The translations under genes were made by a program, and so were the position numbers. Of a stretch of DNA of 6,240 nt, positions 1-6,240 are shown in pieces. This stretch comes from CALGLS01 sp964508085. Its GTDB lineage: Bacteria; Bacteroidota; Bacteroidia; Chitinophagales; Saprospiraceae. The stretch lies in NCBI GenBank assembly GCA_964508085.1, contig CAZDTI010000497.1, positions 1 to 6,240 on the forward strand, read 5' to 3'. A model generated the notes under the pieces. That model had not been told where the DNA came from. It made no database searches and saw only the letters and a program-made list of their open reading frames with translations. Position 1 is the first letter of the stretch. Every line of letters starts with the position of its first letter.

Positions 1-3000
1 CATAATACTGACTTGGTGTGACTCCGAATTCATCTTTGAAGCATTTGAAGAAATAATTTGGGCTGCTAAAGCCGGTGAGATATGAGACATTGGTGGCATT
101 TCCTTCCTCTTCGAGTAGTAATTCTGTTGCCCGTTTCAATCGGTAAGTTCGTATAAAGTTATTAGGGGTTTTGCCGATAAGGGCCTTCAACTTTCGGGAG
201 AGTTGGCTGCGGGAGAGAGCTACCTCCGCACCTAGTTCTTCGACACCGAAGTTTCGTTCTGCCAGATTTTTTTCTATAGCTTCGGATAACTTTAATATGA
301 ATTTTTCTTGTGCCGATGTGGATCTATTTTGTTTAGAAATTCCCCGTTTATTCCCTTCTAGGGAAATTTGTTTTCGGAGTCGTTCTGTCCGAGCCTGAAG
401 GTTCGATAATCTCAATGCTAATTCCTGCTGGTCATAAGGCTTTGTCATGTATTCGTCTGCTCCTATGGAGAGGCCTTCTATTTTTTGTTCAAAACCTGCT
501 CTGGCTGTTAATAGAATGATAGGAATGTGGTTGGTTCGTTCATCATTCTTGAGTTGCTCACAAACTTCGTATCCATTTTTGCCAGGCATCATAACATCAC
601 AGATGATTAAATCTGGAATAGATTCAAATGCTTTTTCTAAGCCACTATTTCCATCCGCTGCCGTGATTAAATGGTATTGGTTTTCAAATGCCTTTTGATG
701 ATGATAGCGTAAATCTTCGTTATCCTCAATCACTAAAAGAATCGGAATATCTTGTTTTGAATTTATCTTTGACTCTCCTATTTCTAATATTGGTTGATTA
801 TCTAGAGCGTTATCCTTAAAAGTCAAATCTTTCTTCGGTTCTAACAATGTTCCTACTTTTAGCGGAAGTGATATTCTGAAGGTTGTGCCACTGCCCTTTT
901 CACTATCCACATGGATGTTTCCTTTCTGTATCTCAATCAATTCTTTCACCAATGCTAATCCTAAACCCGTTCCTTCATGCGTAAATTCTTGTGGTTGATT
1001 GACTTGATAAAAACGATCAAAAATCAAAGTGATTCCTTCTTCGGAAATACCAATACCGTTGTCCTTCACTTCAATAATGGTTTCGTTTTCTATTTGTGTC
1101 AACTCTACTGTTATTCGTCCATTTTCTGGTGTAAATTTGATGGCATTTGACAATAAATTGTAAAGAATCTTATCCATTTTATCTCTATCAAAATACAAGA
1201 TAGGTCTTGGAAAGTCAGCTTGAAATACTACTGTTATTTTTTTCTTTTCTGCTAATAAAACAAAGGATTGAACCAGTTCTTTCACATAGAACTGAAAATC
1301 ACCAACACTTTCTTCCAGATTCATTTCACCTGCCTCTAGAGTTGATAAATCCAAAAGTTGCTCTATCAACTGAGAAAGTCTTTGAGCATTCCGCTCCATA
1401 ATATCAACTTCAATTTCTGAGAAGTTTAATTTCCTTTTCCGTTGACTTTCTTCAGTAAGATTATGAACTTGTTCTGAACTTAAAGTATTGAGAATCAAGG
1501 TAAGTGGCGTTCTGAATTCATGAGAAATATTGGCAAGGAATCGAGACTTTGCTTTGTCCAAGGCACGAAGTTCCTCTGCTTGGCTCTGAATCGTTAAGGT
1601 CCGTTTATGAACGGTTTCTTCCAACTCAGCCTGTCGTTTAATTAGGCTACGAGTTCTAATTTGTTGAACAAAATATACACCTAATAAAAAAAGCAGCCCA
1701 ATTCCTACTAAGAACCAAATTTGCAAATAAAAAGGCTTCAATACTTCAATAGGAATGCTTAATTCTTGTTTAGAAAAAAGGCCATTTCCGGCTCGACCTT
1801 TTACGGTCAGTATATGGTTGCCATAAGGCAATCCGCTAACGTTGAGTGTGTTTTCTTTTCCGGCATTCCAAGTTTTTCCATCTATATCGTATACATATTG
1901 AATACTATTGGGATTGGTATAATCGAGCAATGCAAATTGAAGATTCAAATATCGATCTTCAGGTTTCATTGTTATTTTTTTCTCGATCTGAAAAGTCGAC
2001 AGACGGTCTTCTTGTTCATTACGCTCCCCCGACAATAAAGTACACTCCATCAAGAGCAATGGAATGTCTGGTTGTTCATCTTTAAAACCAACAAAGTCTT
2101 TTGGATGAAAATACGTAACTCCATTCAGACTCCCGAAGTATAGGTTTCCCAAAGAATCTCGTCTATGAGCCACCCTATTGAATTCACGATGGCTAATTCC
2201 ATCCTCGGGTAAATAGACCTTTACCCGCTCCGTGCTTTTTTCAAATTGCATAATCCCATTATCACTACTCATCCAGATGAAGCCATAATCATCTTCATAA
2301 ACCGCCATAATATGGTTGTTCGATAAGCCATCTTTAATTGTGTAAAGTCTTTGTTGGTTATTTTCTTTATCCCAACGAATCAGACCATTAAATGACCCAA
2401 TCCAGTAGATGCCTTCCTCATCCTGATACATGTGTCGAAGATCTTTGGAAGGAAGATAATTCAGAGAATCATCAGGTGCATATCTTGCAGTCAATCCCTT
2501 TTTTATATCCAATTGATATAAACCATTTACGCAAGGCACCCATATTTGCCCTTCCCTATCTTCGTAAAATTGGTAAGCCCGCCCTGTTCGTTGTATGCCC
2601 TTTTTATTTATTTCTGCTGGTTCAAGGAACTTCGGTTTTTCAGCTTCCGGATCGAGGTAAGAAATTCCGAAAAATTCACCGAGCCAAATCCGACCATTTT
2701 TATCTGTGTAATGTGTCCAAGATCTACTGTAGCTTCTGGAAGTTCTGACTGGCCAGTCTGATTCTAATCCTTCAATATGATCATCGACAAAACGAACCGA
2801 TTTAAATTCAGGACGAGTATAAAAGGCTGGATCTTTATAACTAGCTCGTTTAAAAGGACTGGGCTTGAGTCCAATTTTAGTGAGGCCATAAAAACCGCCT
2901 ATCCAAAGGAAATCATCTTTATATAAGGAATAATTGACTTGTTTCGCGATCAGGTCTTTGTATACATTTGAGGTGTAAACATCCGCCGGATTATCTCTAT

Positions 3001-3862
3001 AGGTGATACTTAGCTTTCCGTCATGAAGCATAAGAAAACGATCCTCTTCCTTGTCATAAGTGATACTTGGGAAGTATGCCGTATCAATCTGAGTTGAGAA
3101 TGGGAATGTTTTAGACGCTGAATCTACGTCTAATACGGTGTAAGACTGTTGTTTTAATTTATTCCAAAACAATAGCATTGCATCATTTGTTCCCCAAATC
3201 GCTTCTGCACTTTTAATATTATGAGTCGCTTTCTTGAGGTAGGTTCCGTCTGTTTGTTTGGCAAAATAATGATAAAGTCCAGATAACGTATCTTGTGAGG
3301 AAGAGCTTTGCAGCCAAAAATCCAAAGAACCTGGAACGGATCTCAAACCCCATATGCGATCAATGTCCACCTCAATTTTAGTTGCTTTTTTATCTACATC
3401 AATGCAAATTAATTCATCCGTTTTAGTTTTTACAATAAGGGTGCTATCTGCCAACATGATGACACAATCATATTCATCTCTTGAAAAAGGTGTTCGAGTT
3501 CCAAATTTTTCTTCAAAGCTTTTTATGCGTTCCGTCCTCGTGTTGAAATAGATTAATTCTTCTTCTGTAAAATCGCCCAGTAGCCAAAGATCTCCTTCAT
3601 AGTCTTCCAGGATATTAGGATTTACAACACCGAAAAAATTAGACTCTGCAACCAACTTAAACCCTTTTCCATCATAACGGTTAATACCATTCCCTGTACC
3701 AACCCATAGCATACCCCGACTGTCTTTGTGGAGCCATCGGATTTGGTTGTGGGAAAGGCCGTCTTCAAGGTTATAATGGTTTACACTAATGTTGTACTCT
3801 TGTTGGCCAAAGAGTGGGAAAACCAAGTACAGCAGACAAAGAAAGAAGAAGTAGCGGAACAT
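1..3862 (-). CDS. Hybrid two-component system regulator (HTCS): sensor propeller, histidine kinase, receiver and AraC domain (3' end outside window)
   Basis: One-chain membrane sensor and transcription regulator; 1287 codons are visible without a stop. The ATG at 3862-3860 is the first start after an in-frame TAA (3874-3872). Residues 1-19 form a signal peptide ending before FGQQ. Residues 30-590 are a Reg_prop-type beta-propeller; blade strands such as LWVGTGNGI (52-60), IWLGEFFGI (392-400), YWIGSFNGL (486-494) and IWMSSDNGI (529-537) are clear. A Y_Y_Y domain spans about 638-707, and a membrane helix 713-732. The kinase has its H-box at NISHEFRTPL with His781, N-box Asn906, G1 DNGIGI (934-939) and G2 GTGLGL (964-969). 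The receiver (1039-1155) has Glu1046/Asp1047, phospho-acceptor Asp1089, Thr1119 and Lys1141. An AraC-type DNA-binding domain (about 1183-1287) reaches PSQYY at the edge. All phosphorelay residues are present, so it is probably active. The family usually senses a periplasmic ligand, often a glycan fragment, and controls nearby uptake genes; the ligand here is unknown. Confidence 0.96.
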   Translation of the reverse strand, partial: MFRYFFFLCLLYLVFPLFGQQEYNISVNHYNLEDGLSHNQIRWLHKDSRGMLWVGTGNGINRYDGKGFKLVAESNFFGVVNPNILEDYEGDLWLLGDFTEEELIYFNTRTERIKSFEEKFGTRTPFSRDEYDCVIMLADSTLIVKTKTDELICIDVDKKATKIEVDIDRIWGLRSVPGSLDFWLQSSSSQDTLSGLYHYFAKQTDGTYLKKATHNIKSAEAIWGTNDAMLLFWNKLKQQSYTVLDVDSASKTFPFSTQIDTAYFPSITYDKEEDRFLMLHDGKLSITYRDNPADVYTSNVYKDLIAKQVNYSLYKDDFLWIGGFYGLTKIGLKPSPFKRASYKDPAFYTRPEFKSVRFVDDHIEGLESDWPVRTSRSYSRSWTHYTDKNGRIWLGEFFGISYLDPEAEKPKFLEPAEINKKGIQRTGRAYQFYEDREGQIWVPCVNGLYQLDIKKGLTARYAPDDSLNYLPSKDLRHMYQDEEGIYWIGSFNGLIRWDKENNQQRLYTIKDGLSNNHIMAVYEDDYGFIWMSSDNGIMQFEKSTERVKVYLPEDGISHREFNRVAHRRDSLGNLYFGSLNGVTYFHPKDFVGFKDEQPDIPLLLMECTLLSGERNEQEDRLSTFQIEKKITMKPEDRYLNLQFALLDYTNPNSIQYVYDIDGKTWNAGKENTLNVSGLPYGNHILTVKGRAGNGLFSKQELSIPIEVLKPFYLQIWFLVGIGLLFLLGVYFVQQIRTRSLIKRQAELEETVHKRTLTIQSQAEELRALDKAKSRFLANISHEFRTPLTLILNTLSSEQVHNLTEESQRKRKLNFSEIEVDIMERNAQRLSQLIEQLLDLSTLEAGEMNLEESVGDFQFYVKELVQSFVLLAEKKKITVVFQADFPRPILYFDRDKMDKILYNLLSNAIKFTPENGRITVELTQIENETIIEVKDNGIGISEEGITLIFDRFYQVNQPQEFTHEGTGLGLALVKELIEIQKGNIHVDSEKGSGTTFRISLPLKVGTLLEPKKDLTFKDNALDNQPILEIGESKINSKQDIPILLVIEDNEDLRYHHQKAFENQYHLITAADGNSGLEKAFESIPDLIICDVMMPGKNGYEVCEQLKNDERTNHIPIILLTARAGFEQKIEGLSIGADEYMTKPYDQQELALRLSNLQARTERLRKQISLEGNKRGISKQNRSTSAQEKFILKLSEAIEKNLAERNFGVEELGAEVALSRSQLSRKLKALIGKTPNNFIRTYRLKRATELLLEEEGNATNVSYLTGFSSPNYFFKCFKDEFGVTPSQYY

Positions 3863-4152
3863 TATATTGAATTAAAACGAAAGATAATAAAAAAATATAA
3901 TATGAATAATTAAGTTAATTCTATTTTTTTACTATCAGGCCCTCTTGTCTCATCCAAGTAAAGACAGCATAATCATCGAGTTATCACTGCAATTTGGATA
4001 TTTGAAGATATAAGAGATTTAAATATTTCGAACGGTTTACAACTTAAAAAATATGTAAATCACTTGTCATATAATTCCGATACTTGGCAAAAACTTCATT
4101 TTTTTCTTTAACTTTAAAAAAAGCTATTCTTCCAAAGTAAAACTAATTTATT
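3863..4152. other. Divergent intergenic region between HTCS gene and secreted-protein gene
   Basis: This 290-bp AT-rich stretch separates two genes transcribed away from each other, so it must hold both promoters. No RNA gene, convincing short gene or strong repeat is visible. On the HTCS side, TATCTTTC (minus strand, 3886-3879) resembles the Bacteroidota -7 box TAnnTTTG with one mismatch, but no TTTG-like -33 box lies at a suitable distance, so the HTCS promoter is unresolved. A short imperfect inverted pair GATTTA/TAAATC sits between about 4015 and 4067. It is too weak to call an operator, although an AraC-type regulator bound near its own gene would be expected to act here. Confidence 0.7.
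4083..4116 (+). promoter_or_regulatory. Possible Bacteroidota-type promoter for the secreted-protein gene
   Basis: TAACTTTA at 4109-4116 matches the -7 consensus TAnnTTTG except for the last base. CTTG at 4083-4086, about 22 bases upstream, is a three-of-four match to the -33 TTTG box. Transcription would begin near 4123 and leave a leader of roughly 30 bases before the ATG at 4153. A run of seven T (4099-4105) and one of seven A (4116-4122) flank or overlap the -7 box; such tracts are common around AT-rich promoters. The match is modest and rests on the consensus alone. Confidence 0.35.
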
Positions 4153-6108
4153 ATGAAAAATCAAAAACACCCTTCCCTTCGCTTCTTCACAACACTTTCC
4201 TTATTACTATTTCTAACGACAAATTTTCTAATTGCGCAAGCTTTAAAGCCAAGTGATTCAGCTTCCTTATCTCAACATTTACAAGAAATAAATAAGGAAT
4301 GGCAGCATTACGGAAACCACTTGACCGCTTCTGCAAATCAACTGACTTTTAGTGCTGATGAAGAGCGAATCCAATTACACCTTCAACTGGTTCATCAAAT
4401 TTTGAGTTCAAAAAACACCAATCATTTGAATCAAACCCAGCGAGCAAAAAGGAGTCAGCATCTCGCTGTCTTAGTAGAGTACACACAAAAAGCGATCTTT
4501 CCGAAAAACAATTTACATCAAAGTCGCCAACCTTATTTTGTAGACCATCAAGAAAATGCCTGTGCAGTTGGTTACCTACTCCAAGAAGATGGACAAGATA
4601 TTTTGGTCAATCAAATAAAATCAGAAAAGAACTACTCCTACATCGCAGACTTGGTCAAAGAATATCCTGCGATTATTGATTGGGCGAATAACAATGGTTT
4701 TACGGTGGAGGAATTGGCTTGGATTCAGCCAGGATACCCTCCCGCTCCAACCGATTGGCATCCTGTTGGAAATGATGGAGGCATTGAAGGTCAAATAAAT
4801 GTTATGAAAACGAATTATGATGGCAGTTTACTCTATATGGCTGGAGATTTTACTTCAGTAGATGGTGTAAGCGCTAACAGTATAATTGCTTGGGATGGGA
4901 ACAACTGGCAAACGCTTGGAGAAGGTGTTACTGGTGAAATTCATGCTTTGGATGTAACGAGTGGTGTAACCGACAGAGTCTATATCGCTGGGAATTTTGT
5001 TTTAAACAATAATACAAACCATACAAATATCGCTATTTGGGATGGGACTTCCTGGACTGGTTTGCAGGAAGGAGATATGGAAGGGACGGTCTTTGACATA
5101 AAATACCAGGGACAACTATATATTGGAGGAGATTTTCAAAAGGTCAATGGTGAGCACATGCCTTATCTGGCAAAAAAGCCTTTTAACGATACCGAATGGA
5201 ATAATGAAGTTCGCCTTTACAATAGCAATAACAATACCTATGACACCATCCCGAATGCCTTTTCTGTAGACGCTCCAGTACATTCGATTACAAGAGTAGA
5301 TGGAAGGTTTTTGGTTGCTGGTGAATTTACGACAACTGCACCTGGTGTAATTTCCAACAGTATAAATACACTTTCTACTAATTACTTGGCTTATTGGGGA
5401 GCTAATAACTGGGAAACCGGGTTTACTGGAGTTCACCCTCCGGTAGCTAGCGTAGAACATCTTGCCGGAAGATTATATATGGCAAGCTTTGATGAAATTC
5501 CCTACGCTGTTTCCATTTTCAATAATGGCCTTTGGGATAACTTGCACATCTTCGGATTAGACCCCGACATTACAAGTTCTCTTGTCCACGGTTTCATTGA
5601 ATATAACGATTTTATTTATGCTTATGGCAACATTTCTAATCAACCAGCAATAGGGACTTATTCAAGTGGTTTCATGCATATTGGTGGTGCGCAAAATAAT
5701 GGCCAATGGGAAGGAGGTGGTGCTAATTTCGATAAAACAGTAAGAGCTTGTGAAACATTCCAAGATCATGTATACTTCGCTGGGGATTTCACCACTTCAG
5801 ATGGAACAAATAGCTTTAATGGTTTAGTGCATTCCTCATTAAGTCCGCTAACTAGTGTGAAAAACAACAATGAAATCCCAGTTGATATATATAGTCACGA
5901 TAAACAGCTTTACGTTAAATATAACAATCTGAATCAGGAAACACAACTCAAGGTGTACACCGTTCAGGGAACCTTAGTTTGCACTTTATCCCTTGCTTCT
6001 GGTGCTGCGAATTTAACAGAGGATTTGTCCCGATTTGCAGATGGCATTTTTGTGTATGAATTGACAGATGGAGAGAGAAGAACTGCTGGAAAGTTGTCGT
6101 TATTTTGA
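4153..6108 (+). CDS. Secreted protein with N-terminal uncharacterised module, propeller-like repeats and T9SS C-terminal sorting domain
   Basis: A complete 651-residue exported protein of unknown function. Residues 1-28 are a signal peptide (basic start, hydrophobic 11-27, likely cleavage at LIA|QA). Residues about 35-196 form an alpha-helix-rich module with a conserved-looking core: PYFVD (127-131), CAVGYL (137-142), NGFTVEELAWIQPGY (181-195). I recall similar cores at the N-terminus of other Bacteroidota secreted proteins but know no function. Residues about 200-565 carry irregular repeats of two alternating strands: an AGDFT-type strand (MAGDFTSVDG 229-238, IAGNF 278-282, IGGDF 324-328, VAGEF 388-392, FAGDFTTSDG 542-551) and an AWDGNNW-type strand (246-252, 295-301, 414-420), consistent with a beta-propeller. 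Residues about 576-651 (VDIYSHDKQLYVKYN start, KLSLF end) resemble a T9SS type A sorting domain, so the product is probably exported across the outer membrane and anchored or released. No catalytic motif is visible. It is divergent from the HTCS gene. Confidence 0.93.
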   Translation: MKNQKHPSLRFFTTLSLLLFLTTNFLIAQALKPSDSASLSQHLQEINKEWQHYGNHLTASANQLTFSADEERIQLHLQLVHQILSSKNTNHLNQTQRAKRSQHLAVLVEYTQKAIFPKNNLHQSRQPYFVDHQENACAVGYLLQEDGQDILVNQIKSEKNYSYIADLVKEYPAIIDWANNNGFTVEELAWIQPGYPPAPTDWHPVGNDGGIEGQINVMKTNYDGSLLYMAGDFTSVDGVSANSIIAWDGNNWQTLGEGVTGEIHALDVTSGVTDRVYIAGNFVLNNNTNHTNIAIWDGTSWTGLQEGDMEGTVFDIKYQGQLYIGGDFQKVNGEHMPYLAKKPFNDTEWNNEVRLYNSNNNTYDTIPNAFSVDAPVHSITRVDGRFLVAGEFTTTAPGVISNSINTLSTNYLAYWGANNWETGFTGVHPPVASVEHLAGRLYMASFDEIPYAVSIFNNGLWDNLHIFGLDPDITSSLVHGFIEYNDFIYAYGNISNQPAIGTYSSGFMHIGGAQNNGQWEGGGANFDKTVRACETFQDHVYFAGDFTTSDGTNSFNGLVHSSLSPLTSVKNNNEIPVDIYSHDKQLYVKYNNLNQETQLKVYTVQGTLVCTLSLASGAANLTEDLSRFADGIFVYELTDGERRTAGKLSLF

Positions 6109-6203
6109 TGGGATGTAGATAAATTCATTGCTTACGATCATCCATTAAAACATGGGTCATCCCAAAAGTAGAATATACACGTATCAATAAGAGTGAATAC
6201 TCA
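6109..6203. other. Non-coding sequence downstream of the secreted-protein gene
   Basis: No open reading frame of useful length, RNA gene or strong terminator is visible. TGGGATG at 6109-6115 can pair with CATCCCA at 6158-6164 across a 42-base loop, and TGGG-TCAT-CCCA (6153-6164) makes a four-pair hairpin, but neither is followed by a T-run on the plus strand. Where transcription of the upstream gene stops is therefore unknown. Confidence 0.5.
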
Positions 6204-6230
6204 CGCAGAGAGCGCAGAGGCCGCAGAGCC
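6204..6230. repeat. Short tandem repeat, three CGCAGAG units at 9-bp period
   Basis: CGCAGAG occurs at 6204-6210, 6213-6219 and 6222-6228, each followed by a variable dinucleotide (AG, GC, CC). The block is clearly GC-richer than the AT-rich sequence before it. From general knowledge, CGCAGAG-type iterated strings (reverse complement CTCTGCG) turn up between genes in many environmental bacterial genomes as part of dispersed repeats. The copy here may be the edge of a longer element that continues beyond 6240. No function is assigned. Confidence 0.75.
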
Positions 6231-6240
6231 TGTCCGGTGC

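Noticed and set aside
171..3913. Several plus-strand open frames of 61-118 codons at 171-398, 447-698, 1207-1401, 1766-2085, 2392-2761, 3354-3551 and 3728-3913
   Set aside because: All but the last few bases lie antisense to the continuous HTCS frame, which has full-length domain support. None has a recognisable domain, and their composition fits reverse-strand shadows.
4015..4067. GATTTA ... TAAATC inverted pair as an operator for the AraC-type domain
   Set aside because: Six-base arms in very AT-rich DNA are expected by chance, and AraC-type sites are usually direct repeats.
5116..5460. Minus-strand open frame of 114 codons inside the secreted-protein gene
   Set aside because: It is antisense to repeat-encoding codons of a well-supported gene and shows no motif of its own.
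6153..6164. Possible intrinsic terminator hairpin TGGG-TCAT-CCCA
   Set aside because: The stem is only four pairs and no T-run follows on the plus strand; on the minus strand the following T-stretch is short and interrupted, and no gene is seen that would use it.
6191..6202. Inverted repeat GAGT-GAAT-ACTC just before the tandem repeat
   Set aside because: Four-pair arms occur often by chance; only adjacency to the repeat block makes it noticeable.

Overview
The window looks like part of a Bacteroidota chromosome. Three things suggest this: an AT-rich sequence, a very large hybrid two-component system (HTCS) regulator of the SusR-like type, and a secreted protein ending in what looks like a type IX secretion system (T9SS) C-terminal sorting domain. 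Coding starts lack clear Shine-Dalgarno sequences, which is also usual in that phylum. I cannot place it more precisely; an environmental Saprospirales- or Cytophagales-like member is a guess.

Layout: positions 1-3862 are one uninterrupted minus-strand reading frame that runs off the left edge (1287 codons visible). It is easily missed because its stop codon lies outside the window. It encodes signal peptide, two-component-type beta-propeller sensor, Y_Y_Y domain, one transmembrane helix, histidine kinase, receiver and AraC-type DNA-binding domain in a single chain. Only the last few residues should be missing. Positions 3863-4152 are an AT-rich 290-bp divergent intergenic region. Positions 4153-6108 encode, on the plus strand, a 651-residue exported protein with an N-terminal module of unknown function, a degenerate beta-propeller-like repeat region and a C-terminal sorting tail. 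Positions 6109-6240 are non-coding as far as visible and end in a GC-richer block holding three CGCAGAG units at a 9-bp period.

How they may work together: the regulator would sense a ligand in the periplasm and act on DNA directly from the inner membrane. HTCS proteins often control nearby genes for glycan or nutrient use. The divergently transcribed secreted protein is therefore a candidate target, but no binding site can be proven from the sequence, and the genes to the left of the window could equally be the targets. I see no clear evidence of a wholly new system. The least explained parts are the N-terminal module of the secreted protein and the terminal short tandem repeat.
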